Origin: Calvatia gigantea
Lineage: Eukaryota; Basidiomycota; Agaricomycetes; Agaricales; Lycoperdaceae
Reading direction: 5' to 3'
Length of the DNA: 64,000 bases
Assembly: GCA_025093985.1 (NCBI GenBank)
Contig: JACAAK010000004.1
Span: 2,976,001 to 3,040,000 of the forward strand
Shown here: positions 45,911-64,000 of the stretch, one piece after another
How positions within the stretch are numbered: position 1 is the stretch's first letter
Layout of the letters: each line of letters begins with the position of its first letter
Translations under genes and position numbers: made by a program
The notes under the pieces: generated by a model
Told to the model about the DNA's origin: nothing
The model's input: only the letters and a program-made list of their open reading frames with translations
Database searches by the model: none

Positions 45911-46929
45911 ATGGCTCTTCAACCCTCCTTGAAACCGCTTATCATAGCAGGAGACTCCAGTGCACCCCACACACTTGAAGTCTTCCGTACGCATTCACAA
46001 CCTGTTGAAACACCCTACTAACACATTTCCTTGCATCTAGTGGACTACGTCTGCCCGCCCAGGTCTGTTCCTGCAGTCCCACACTGATGGTACACCACTT
46101 CATATCGTTCCTCACTCACTTCCACAGCGCCAAACTCTCTCGTGCGGTAGACAACATCATCAAACCCCTTATTTCCCAAGGCGGCAAATACGATGGCAAA
46201 GTCAAAGTCATCTTCCGCCTCCAAGTCCAACCCTGGCACTCCTCATCCACCCTGACACATGAGGCAGGTCTCGCAGTACTCCGTGCCTCCCCAAATAACT
46301 TTTGGGCATTCAGCCGTCTAGTACGTATTTATCCCTATCCACTCCCACACAGTTCCTTCGGGTGTTCTCTTCCCATCTCTCGGTTCGCCAGATTTGGGTC
46401 AACGTTACCGAGCCAGTTGAGCTCCATGAGCTTGGCGCATCGCTCCAGAAGTCATGTTACCATATGTTTTTTTGACATACGTTTTTGGACAAGTTTGATG
46501 AGATAATGGCTCACTTCACTTTTACCCTCCAGCTCTTTGATAATCAGGAAGACTACTTCGACAAAGCCACAGTCGACCAAACACCCCGCCAAATCCGGGA
46601 TAGACTGGCCGGCCTAGCTGCAAAGCTTATCCCCCCTGAAGCAGTTGACCAGTTTCGCGATCTGCTGACCATCAAGGGCTCCCCGAATGGGGGAGTTGGC
46701 GTCACAGACGACTTAAAATACAATAGTAAGCTATCCAAGCCTATTCCTTTCGTGGCGTGTTGACCGATGGGCTTGCTCGGGACACCTGTCACTAGTCAAA
46801 TTTGCTCGTCAAAATAGCATCCATGTTTCCCCAACTGCGCTCTGGGACGGGTTGGTTGCTAATGAAGTCTCAAGTAGCTGGGGTGAAAAAGAATGGAATG
46901 ATTTTTTCGCAAGTAGGGTCAAGGCGTAG
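45911..46929 (+). CDS. DsbA/thioredoxin-fold protein
   Basis: Exons give MALQPSLKPLIIAGDSSAPH, TLEVFLDYVCPP, then SAKLSRAVDNIIKPLISQGG, KVKVIFRLQVQPWHSSSTL, THEAGLAVLRASPNNFWAFS, LFDNQEDYFDKATVDQTPRQ, and finally IHVSPTALWDGLVANEVSSS and WGEKEWNDFFASRV. The fold is that of 2-hydroxychromene isomerase/DsbA-like thioredoxin proteins, with a single cysteine in the CPPS position rather than CXXC, so a glutathione or isomerase-type role is more likely than disulfide oxidase. The intron after AFSRL is long (about 210 nt, 46322-46531). Confidence 0.8.
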
Positions 46930-47249
46930 ATAAATATTTAAGCAAGTCTCGAGGTCCTTGTAATATAATTCTTCGGGTGGCGCATAAATGGAAGAGAAGT
47001 AACTGACCAGGTCTTCTTCCCTCCAGTAAAAAGAAAACAATAACACGAGCGACTAGTACAGTACAAAGAAAGGGAAAATATAATCTACCGATTATTTTGC
47101 AGAATTTACAAGTACAGAGATAGAGATGATGTTACAAAGACAGCGAGGCAAAAACATAAGGGGTCGTCGATATCGAAAATGGATGATATGGCACAACGGG
47201 TCGTTATGAGCCGGAAACAAACCGAAGGAACTCCAAGCCCTCATACAAC
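46930..47249. other. Convergent intergenic region
   Basis: About 320 nt between the 3' ends of two convergent genes, AT-rich, with likely terminator and polyadenylation sequences. No gene seen. Confidence 0.45.
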
Positions 47250-49219
47250 TTATACAATCTCAATTTTTGATTTAGACTTTTGAACTTGGGGTGGCAGCCG
47301 TGCACGCTCTCGTCCCTCTGCAGAGTTTGCCGGATTCGAATGCGTAGTTCGGTACAAGCTCGGCAACTGCTGATGCGAATATGCACTCTGCGGGGATAAC
47401 ATATGTGAGGGATATTGTGCACCGGGTGGTAAGGTCCCGTAATTTTGGGGGTGGTTGGTATAGGTGTGGCCGTTTGAGCTTGATGTCATCGTGGTTGATT
47501 TCTCTTTCTCCCTCTCCTTTCCTCCGTCTTTTTCCTTTTCTTTATCCGATTGTTTGACAGGGTTCCGAGCCATTGAGACTGTTTCAGGTCCACCGCGTGG
47601 AGAGAACCCCATCACGAGTTTGTTCCCAAGCGCGTTAAACTCGAGGCGCCCACCGACTTTGAATTCCTCCAATTTGAATATTCGTTGGTAGATGTATGAG
47701 TCGTTGAACGGAAGTGGTTGTGAAATAGTAGGATCGTTAGTCAGTGGCACCAGCGTCCGAAGCCAAACTCGTAGTCTGTGTGTGGCGCCGATTGGCATAG
47801 ACTGGACGGGGATTGAGCTAATAAAAATAGATCAGAATTGAATAAATGATTATTTGATGAGTCAAGAGTAACCTCGGTGGAAACAGGGGTGATGGTGATG
47901 AAGGTGGATAACTCACTAGATCAAAAAGGATACTGCTCGAGGATCATTATCGACTCTGATACGGAAGTCGCTGAAGAGCACATCACCGACACCTCCGCCA
48001 TCGTATTCCATAGAATATTTGTACAATTGGTCTCTGATTCTCTGCCATCTGCGGAGAAGAGGGCAATCAGAACACGCGGATGAGGCGGGGCAGCGGGCAA
48101 TGTATACCTGATTAGTGAACGTAATTAATGCCCTGCCCACATAGCCCCTGTACACTTGGTGATCCGCGCTTGCCGCTGCTTGCCTTGCAAAGGATGCATC
48201 TCCGATGGCATTAAAATCCAGGTCCTTTCCCGCCAATAAATCCTCCACTCTGAAAAGCTGGTGATCTACACCATCGACTCTCAGCCAAACCCTCAGCGAC
48301 CATAGGCTATTCACAGGTAAAACTTGTTTCGAACCCTTCCCTGGAAAGACGCTGTGATAAGCGACGGTGGAGATGGTTAGCGCCTAGGTGGTCACATTGA
48401 CGTTAGGTGAAGGTGAGGACGCACAACACCGCAAAGTCAAGCTTGCGAGGGTCGACGGACATGTGTCGATTTATTGGCTCGCCCAATGGGCGTTCAATAC
48501 CGCCCACCCGCATGGATAATCGGAACTGGTATTGGCCAACTTTGGGTTTCCCATCGAACGGCTCAACTCTGGAGATATAGGGTCGGTACTTCTCTTAGAC
48601 TCCTCGGATGGGCGGGACGTACGAAATATAAAACTGCATGGGTGTTTGAGCAGCAAGCATGTTGTATGTGTAGACATATCGTTTGAAGTCCGGTCCTTGG
48701 GGTCGCCTTGAGATGCTGTTAGAGGCGGGCATCAGACCATTGTCATATGTGGTTGGTGATTGTGAGACCATCGCAGTGAGGGGTATGCGATGGGGCGACA
48801 TAGTGTGGGCGGAGAAGCTCGAGAGAACACATGTACGCACTTTAAAGGGGCAACAGGATCATAAGCACTGGACCAATGAGCATTGTCGTTCCCGCTAAGA
48901 ACACTCATCCCGTTACTTGTGGCATTCGAGTTGCTAAACGATGAATCAGATGAATGATGGGATTTAACACAGCGTCTATGATGCGCGGGAACAGGGGAAG
49001 GAGGATGGGAGGATGGCATAAGCTGTTGAGCTTGTGCAAAGGATGGGAATGCCCGAAAGAAGATCTAAAGGCGGACGGGGCAGATGTGTGATATGCTTAC
49101 CTCCTGCTCACAGCTGCATCGTATGTTGGGCAGCTATCGTCGTCATCGTCGATGGAGGGCTGAGTGTGGGATGTCGGGTGCCTATTGCCGTTCACGAGAG
49201 CCATGATATTGGTGGTCAT
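47250..49219 (-). CDS. Uncharacterised basidiomycete protein
   Basis: About six or seven exons. The N-terminus is MTTNIMALVNGNRH with an acidic patch (SIDDDDDSCPTYD), a low-complexity tract (SSHPPSPVPAHH), and then a beta-rich body: RRPQGPDFKRYVYTYNM, VEPFDGKPKVGQYQFRLSMR, NSLWSLRVWLRVDGVDHQLF, ATHRLRVWLRTLVPL, YQRIFKLEEFKVGGRLEFNA and LGNKLVMGFSPRGG. Two segments of the form LRVWLR with following FRVEDLL/FKLEEFK look like an internal duplication. A highly charged Lys/Glu stretch follows, and the tail is Ser, Pro and Gln rich. I cannot assign a function. A 54-nt intron with a perfect GTACGT donor removes a TAA in the third exon region. Confidence 0.6.
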
Positions 49220-49815
49220 GGTGGACCCGAGGAGAGAGGAGGGTGTGTGGGTGTTGGGATAAAATTAACGGAGGTGCACGATGAGGAATGTGTCACCTGT
49301 CCAAATGGAGAAGCGCCTCATCACTTCGTTCAATTAAGTACGATGATACACAGACATAACATAACACCAACTATCCAGTGCTGCTTCTCAAGATCTCAGG
49401 CATCAGTGCATCAAAACATCGCATCGCACTGTCACGCGGAGTTTAAAGCTGATAAGTCGCCATCACAATAACATTTGCATCATGAACAGAGGTCAGAGTA
49501 TTCCGTCAAACCTGTTCTCAACAACACTTCCAGATAGACAGACGGTCAAGGAATGCCCGCATTCACCTTCAAACCGCGGATCTATAAGGGTTCAACGTTC
49601 ATGTATCATGTCCCCAGCTGGCAACTACCGACACGGGAAATAATTTCGGTACTGAAAAGGAACATTCCGGACAAGCCACCACCAACGGACATTCACACAC
49701 ACAAAAAGATGTTGGGAATGCTTCTATTGTAAAAGGAAGGAAAAACTGGACTGCAATAATTATGCGCGCGGGGTCTTCCAGTGGCTTATCCACCCACAAG
49801 GACAGGATGATCATC
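49220..49815. other. Intergenic region
   Basis: About 600 nt between co-directional minus-strand genes. It includes the promoter of the 47250-49219 gene and the 3' UTR of the COX7-like gene. No convincing coding or RNA gene. Confidence 0.45.
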
Positions 49816-50167
49816 TTACTCGGCAGATTTGCCCTGAGAACTCATCAGTCAACAAGTCACGAACAAACAAGGATATTTGTAGGAGACACACCTTCACCAG
49901 CGAGGTTGCGGCGAAGAGAGTCGCAAACATGCCACCAACAAAGAGAGCACTGTAGGTGCCTATCAGAATGGGAGAAGTGGGGTGTCAGCACGGGGTGCGG
50001 AAGGTGAGGACAAGCGCATCACGCACCAATGTAAAGTCTCTGCCTGGGACCACGGAAGAACAGAGGATTGGGGTTATTCTATTAAAAAAAAACATGTGAG
50101 GCCGTGCCCAAAGGCTATGACAAGACCAAAAAACAAACTTGGTAGTAGCGTTGTCTGTCAAGGACAT
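49816..50167 (-). CDS. Small mitochondrial inner-membrane protein, COX7-like
   Basis: A mini-gene of about 62 residues in four exons, too short to be obvious as an open frame. Deduced reading: MSLTDNATTKF, then NNPNPLFFRGPRQRLYIG, TYSALFVGGMFATLFAATSL and VKGKSAE at the stop. One TM segment follows a basic motif (RGPRQRLY), as in yeast Cox7 (subunit VIIa) of cytochrome c oxidase, and the VKGK end is also typical. An intron close to the start has a weak donor (GTTTTTTGG), so the first junction is uncertain by a few residues. Neighbouring COA3 is 11 kb away and unlinked. Confidence 0.6.
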
Positions 50168-50392
50168 GGTTGGGTTCTGCACCGGTGTCAATAAATATTC
50201 GGATTTTTTTCGGTGCAGAGAAAGGCATTACGCACTCTCGTAGAGGGGAGTGAGGAGGCCCATTGGTATGCAAGAAGAGTGGAGGGGGTTGAGTGGTGGA
50301 AGTGTGCAAGCAAGAGAGGGTTGAGGTTGCGGGTAAACGCGGAGTTTCGTTCTCCGAAAATCTGGCCGAGACCCCATCGACAGTTCAACACA

Positions 50393-51327
50393 ATGTCCAA
50401 CGACCGTGTCCGCGTCAGAGTACGCACACCCCTTCTTGGAAAATTCATCATAAATCTCAAAAATAATATAGGGCCTGAGTATTTTCCGTCCAATTATCTA
50501 CGGCTAACACAGCAATTGTCCTCACTGACAAAGAGCGTCAAGCACTCCCTCATTCCGATCACACTCACAAATGGACTGTTGCAGTCCGCTCTGCTGCCTC
50601 TGCTCCCAGCTCTGACACCGTGGGCGGCGCAGATGATATCGCGCATTTTATCAAACGTGTCACCTTCAAGTTGCACGACACATATCCCAATCCTTCACGT
50701 AGTATGTCCCCCCCCCCCCCTACCAAGTTTGGCCGATCACACATAATATTAACTTGGCTCTAAGATATTGACAAACCGCCCTTTGAAGTTTCGGAAACAG
50801 GGCAAGTCATTGTACACTCTCTGCCTGCGTTCTCTTCCTGATGTTCCTCCAGATGGGGTGAATTCGAGATTCAAATTCGTATAACTTTTGTTCCCGAGTC
50901 TGGTGAAAAAGCAATGACACTCTACCACCACCTTAAACTACATCCTTGGGCTGCAGCCGGCGAACCTGAAATTCCTCCTCTCGATGTCGCGATAAAACTC
51001 GGCCCGGTGCACTCTTGGCAGTATGATGAAGTCGTCTTCAATGACCCCTTCCAAAACTTCCTTAACATCCTCACGGCACACCCACCCACACCTTTACCCA
51101 AAACCAAGCGCAAACCTGTTCCTTTCCACCTTGCCAATCCTGGTTCTCTTGAAGCCTCAAGAGGTGGTGTACCTGAGTTTACGCAACTTATGGAAAAGGA
51201 GGAACAGGAGCGACTTGAAGAGGCGAAGAAGGCTGTCGTTGCTGAGACAGACAAGTGGAGGAATACCTTGATTGAAAAGGAAAAGGAACTAGAAAGGCTG
51301 CAGAAGATGGTCGCCGACCAGTCATAA
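50393..51327 (+). CDS. YAF9: YEATS-domain protein Yaf9/GAS41
   Basis: The YEATS domain reads RGLSIFRPIIYG, NTAIVLTDKERQALP, HSDHTHKWTVAVRSAAS, FIKRVTFKLHDTYPNPSRN, IDKPPFEVSETG, WGEFEIQIRITFVP and LYHHLKLHP, followed by a linker and a C-terminal coiled coil (EEQERLEEAKKAVVAETDKW). Yaf9 is a shared subunit of SWR1 and NuA4 that reads acylated or crotonylated lysines of histone H3 and supports H2A.Z deposition. Between RPIIYG and NTAI, at 50505, the frame moves by +1: the unshifted frame reads TAA immediately after GGC. The ETG/WGEF junction uses a GC-AG intron (50802-50852). The intron before NIDKPPF contains a C13 run. Confidence 0.93.
50708..50720 (+). repeat. C13 homopolymer within a YAF9 intron
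   Basis: Thirteen consecutive C residues only a few bases after the intron donor (GTATGT). It is close enough to the 5' splice site to affect U1 pairing or pre-mRNA folding; the length may not be exact. Confidence 0.75.
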
Positions 51328-51420
51328 CTTCGCAATTTAGGATGGTGTATTAATGTAGATGATGTGTTAAAAACGGTATGCAAGTATTAAGATATAGTGA
51401 GCACGGTTGGATATCAGATA

Positions 51421-59998
<8,578 letters not shown>

Positions 59999-60209
59999 AG
60001 TGAAGCCATAAACGAAGATACGAAACCTGATAAACGGCTAGAGTCGCGGTCACGAATATTTACTTAGTGATCACATGTTCGGCGCTGCGTTCCGGGTCTA
60101 CGGGTTTGGGATGCCCTTTTTCGACGATGTTACGATAAAATTGTCCAGCTCCAAGGACACTCGACATTTGTATTAAACAAAGGCTACATATATTTTTACA
60201 TTGAAGTGG

Positions 60210-63203
60210 TCACTTCCGGCCAGATCTCCGTTTTTCTCTGGCTTTTTCCCTCTCCATAACCTTTTGCTCGGCCCTCTCACTCTCGATTGAAGTAAACGCC
60301 CTCTTCAACCTCTCGTTGTATTCCTTGTCTTTTTCCAACTGCCTCTTCTGCTCCACTGCGGCGAGGAACCTAGCATCTTTGCGTAACTCCCGGATCGCAC
60401 CCTTCTTCTCCTGCTTGAGCTGATACCGTAATTTCGCCGCCTCATTCCTCTCGTAGTCAGGATCTCGTTTGCGCATGTAGTTAGATGTTGTGGCCTCGAA
60501 TTTGGGGATATAAGAAGGTATCGGAATGGGTTTGTGGGCTTGGAGAGCCAGCGGTCTGCGGGCTTGTTTCGTAAATTTGAGGAGGTGTGCAAGCACGTCC
60601 CCTAGTTTGGAATGGCGCAAATTGAGCCCCTCGTTCCAATCCTCGGTGTTCCCGCACCGGACAATTTCTAATACTGGATCGCACAGCTCTATGAAACCAT
60701 CGAGCCCCTTGTATAAATCGACAGACCCAACCAATAAATCCAGTGTCAGGGCCAGCAAATCAACCTTGGCCTGTTCATTCGGCTCCTCCAACATCAGCAG
60801 CGTTGTGAAGCCCGCTTTCCCGGGTTTCGGCATGGACTTCCTCGATTTAACAGATAGTGGCCCGCAACCCTCCCACCGGAAATCAGGCGCGGCGAAGGAT
60901 CCCGGTAGGGACGACACACCCTTATAATTTGCAGGTGCCAGATGCAAGAGTGCTTTAACAAGGAAGTCCATCACTTCCGGAACGAACCTTTTTGATAGTG
61001 CTTCATACTGGAGGAATAACGTGCACAAGAACAGACCACTCGCAACATCGCGTACCGAGCGGACACGTCCCAAACCCAAGTATGCACCCATAAGTATCCT
61101 CGTAGGTGAAATGATGGCGTGCCTTAGGTCACTGGTTGGCCATATAAGTCCAATCACCCGCAGGAGGACTAGTTCTGAAGGACCGGGCCATATCTTGGCC
61201 TCCGAGCTCGTTGCTCCTCGGGAAAGGCGTCGTTTGAGGTTTTTCTGCATGATGGCAAGCTTTTCATTGAAATACCGAGCGGCGGGTATAGGGTATGCTT
61301 TGACAATGGTGGTCAAGTGGGGAAGTAGAGAAGCAATGAGGGAGAATCGTGGCGTTGGAGGAGCAGCAACGTAGAGAACATGATCTATGAGGACATTCGC
61401 CAGCGCCTGCATCTCGCTTCAGCTAACTACTGGATCCACGAAATCATATCATACCTGAAGCTTGAGTTTATTATCGGCAGCCAGACTCGTATGGTATAAC
61501 GTTCGTATTCGCTGAACAACGACCGGCACGTCCTTATCCTCAACGTCTTCAATAATCTCCAAGAACTCTTCATGATCTTCAGGAGCCGGGAATGTGTAAG
61601 GGAGCTCCTTGGTAAGGCTACCTGAGGCTTTTGCTGTCCGCTTCGTTGTCAACTCTTCCTGTTCTCCTTCCTCTGACTGAGAGTCCGCCTCCTCTTCGCT
61701 GAAGTCATACTGTCCATCCGTCTCCTCGCCCTTATCTCCACTCTCCTCATCTTCCTCACCACTTTGGTCCTCTGTTTCTTCGTCACTCCTTTCCTCCAAC
61801 TTTTTCCCAGCGTCGACATCCAATCCAGTACCCAGACCACTCCACCCATTACCACCATCATCGAAAAAGTCATCCTCAAGGTCGTCTGCACCACGTTGCC
61901 GCTTCCTTCTTGAAGTCCCTCCATCCTCATTCCCACTATCTTCAAGACCCAACATCCGTTTTCTTCGCTGCCTCTCAGCCTTCTCCAAGGCCTCCTTCTC
62001 CTCCAAAGCCAATTCCTCCTCTGTCTTAGTTCTGTCCTTGGGTTTTGACCGTTTGTCAAAGGCCAGTTCACGGACATGTTGGTCATAGTCACCGTCTGGG
62101 ACTTCGGGTATCGATGACAAGGTGGTAGCATCCAACTTTGTCGGCTCTCTTCTGTTCTCTCGCTGCCCCCCCAAAGCTATGGCATTGGTTCCCGTAAGAG
62201 ATGGGTCTGGTGCATATAATAGATCTCTCAGAGTGGTGAAATCATTGTCGAGTTCGTGTCGGATGTTTTCCCCTTGTTCTTTTTCTATTTGACGAAGGAG
62301 CTGGAAGGAGTGTCGATAATCAAGCGCACATTCACTGATATGGGATGCTGACCTTGTGCTCCTTGCTCTTCGCAATGACTTCTGCCATAACCTCTGCTTT
62401 CGACTTCTTCTTTGCGGGCTAAAGACTATTGAAATCGCAATTCACGACAAAATCAATAACAGACATACTTCTTCGCTTTCGTCGTCACCTTCGTTTTCGT
62501 CATCAAAACCACCAAAATGTGTCTTCGATACAACTTCTTTACCGAGCTGACCTGCAGGGAAAAAATAAAGTAGGCTTAGAAACAAACGATTTCGCAGGCA
62601 ATCCTGATCGTACCAGACTCTTCTTCATCTTCACTGCCAAGCCCTAGCCCAACATTGTCAAAGTCGTCCAACTTTGATAGGCTCTGGCCATAATGAGTGA
62701 GTTCGTCCTCATCTTCTAGACTAAATGCAACCCCTTTGGATGATCTTTGTCGCTCTCGGGTGAAACGTTCGAGCATGCGTTCTTCCAAACTCATTGTAGG
62801 GTCATCTTCACCAAATCGACGGTCAGTGATCCCCCCAGCGCGATTCCGCTCTTCCCACTCCTTTAACAGTGTTTTTTCGCGCTAACGAGGTATTGGTGAA
62901 CTGCGAAAAGATCATTAAATCCATTCAACCAACCCGTTGAATCCCCGCCTGTTTGCTTTGCGCGGGTTTTCCAGTGGTGCCCTTCAGTTTTCGCCCGCCG
63001 ACGTCATGTTTGAGCTTGGTGACCTTGACGTCAAATGGATTGAGCCGGCGATGAATTTCCTCAAGACGTGCTGCTCGTTTTTCCTTCTCTTTTTCCAGAG
63101 GCGCTGCGGATCTCTTGCGCTTTTTGCTCGTGGAAGGTTTTCCAGTAAGTCCTGCCTGCGAGAGAGCCGACTTGAGTTGGGTCAGCTGAGATCCTTTGGC
63201 CAT
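60210..63203 (-). CDS. NOP14: Small-subunit processome protein Nop14
   Basis: Starts at 63203 with MAKGSQLTQLKSALSQAGLT. The conserved N-terminal half includes RRLNPFDVKVTKLKHD, EWEERNRAGGITDRRFGEDD, PTMSLEERMLERFTRE, then SKTHFGGFDDE and AKKKSKAEVMAEVIAKSKEH. The middle is very acidic (GEEDEESGDKGEETDGQYDF). The C-terminal half has the Nop14 helical domain (AAPPTPRFSLIASLLPHLTT, GPSELVLLRVIGLIWPTSDL) and a basic tail ending EKAREKRRSGRK. Nop14 is a nucleolar component of the 90S pre-ribosome needed for 18S rRNA maturation. The TTTAG acceptor, rather than the nearer CAATAG, is needed to keep the AKKKSKAEV segment in frame. Only about 210 nt separate its 3' end from the ATR start. Confidence 0.94.
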
Positions 63204-63435
63204 AGTGAGACTCGCAAAGACTTGATTTCCGAAAAAACTTGTGACCACCAGCGTGACAGATAAGATAAACACGTGATTTCCCCCCCTCCTCAGGTCTCTT
63301 TCTGTTGGCGCTCTTGAGTTGCTACTGTTAACCAACTCAAATTCTTGCCTCTATATTTCCTCTGAACCACTATTCCTTGCCACTAGATACCAAAGTTGTT
63401 GCTGTAACATTTTACCGAGCGGTCTACTCCGAACG

Positions 63436-64000
63436 ATGTCGTCATACCCGACCATTGCAGTCTCACCTGAGTCCCTGACCTCCAATCCAAACCTCTCCGT
63501 TGTATCAACGCGTGCAGCTGCACTCGACGTTTTTCGCTCTATCTATGGCGAAAATACAAATTCTCTATTCCCCATTGATTCCTTGTACGAAACACACGCA
63601 AGTATGTAATCTGAACCCTCGTCCGCGATATCCTTTGACATGAATTTATAGTGTGAGTCGAAACGCCCCGCACCTTCCAATATTATTTAAATATAACGGC
63701 CAAATAGTTATGAGAATCCCCTTCTTACTGCCACATCACGTTCAGTCATCAGTGATATCCACTATCTCGCGAAACGGCTCAGTTCCATTGACGTACCCAA
63801 ACCTTGGATCGCCTTTTACACACTTTTTCGGCCGCAATCGCCGAATACCGTTCCCATTGACCAGCCGACAGGCAAGCCTCTATTTCGGGCATTACGTGTT
63901 TGGAGAGATATTGAGGACATACATGAGAGTGAAAGCTTCGGTTAGCAGGATCCCCAATAATCTAGACACTGCAAAATGGCTGACAAGCTCCAGATGGTCA
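63436..64000 (+). CDS. SnoaL/NTF2-like domain protein, truncated at the window edge
   Basis: Starts MSSYPTIAVSPESLTSNP. A helical segment (ALDVFRSIYGENTN, FPIDSLYETHA) is followed across the intron region by YENPLLTATSRSVISDIHYL, LAKRLSSIDVPKPWIAFYTL and FRALRVWRDIEDIHESESF, after which an intron (donor near 63940) leads off the window. The pattern fits an uncharacterised fungal SnoaL-like cone-fold domain, but this is inference from the layout. The first junction is unusual: two perfect introns flank a single T at 63652, and only with that T is the frame to YENPLL kept. The gene is divergent from NOP14, 232 nt away. Confidence 0.7.

Noticed and set aside
48540..48610. Premature TAA in the 47250-49219 gene
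   Set aside because: A 54-nt intron starting with a perfect GTACGT donor and ending CTCCAG removes it and keeps the frame.
62380..62430. Apparent frame change in NOP14 before AKKKSKAEV
   Set aside because: The TTTAG acceptor a few bases beyond CAATAG gives a clean join.

Overview
The window is nuclear DNA from a filamentous basidiomycete, most likely an agaricomycete. Genes are dense and cut by many introns of about 50-60 nt with GTRNGT donors, CTRAC-like branch sites and YAG acceptors. A basidiomycete DUF6699 protein is present, and the conserved housekeeping set (ATG29, DDI1, SPT3, MGM101, SPC25, COA3, CDC14, NOP14, ATR) is fungal in type. I saw no transposon, CRISPR array, rRNA or tRNA. 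Gene models were spliced by hand from the sequence, so short or weakly conserved exons may be off by a few codons.

Layout, left to right. 0.4-1.7 kb: membrane protein with a thioredoxin-like luminal domain (+). 1.9-4.9 kb: two secreted cysteine-pair proteins on the minus strand, one GPI-anchored. 5.9-9.2 kb: M28 glutamate-carboxypeptidase-like membrane protein (+). 9.4-11.6 kb: succinate-semialdehyde dehydrogenase (-). 12.2-13.5 kb YIH1/IMPACT (-), divergent from ATG29 (+). DDI1 (+) converges on SPT3 (-), which is divergent from MGM101 (+). 21-22 kb: DUF6699 protein (-). Then a GCP5-like gamma-tubulin complex gene (+), SPC25 (+) and a large uncharacterised protein (+). 32-35.6 kb: TRP-like channel (-). 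35.9-37 kb: four-TM protein (-). COA3 (+), SIN-pathway CDC14 (-), a fumarylacetoacetase-fold hydrolase (+), a third secreted cysteine-pair protein (-), CSN12/PCID2-like PCI protein (-), DsbA-fold protein (+), an unknown protein (-), a COX7-like mini-gene (-), YAF9 (+), the giant checkpoint kinase ATR (-), NOP14 (-), and the 5' part of a SnoaL-like gene (+) that runs off the right edge.

The genes do not form one pathway. They sample starvation signalling and autophagy (YIH1, ATG29), genome maintenance and chromatin (DDI1, SPT3, MGM101, YAF9, ATR), mitosis (GCP5, SPC25, CDC14) and respiration (COA3, COX7-like).

The most notable signals are these. (1) Eight single-base +1 frame disruptions sit in seven otherwise intact conserved genes and all have the same sign; insertion-type assembly error is the simplest explanation. 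(2) A probable 1-nt exon lies between two perfect introns in the right-edge gene. (3) One well supported and one possible GC-AG intron. (4) A family of three secreted proteins built on cysteine pairs, one of them carrying a proline hinge and a GPI anchor.
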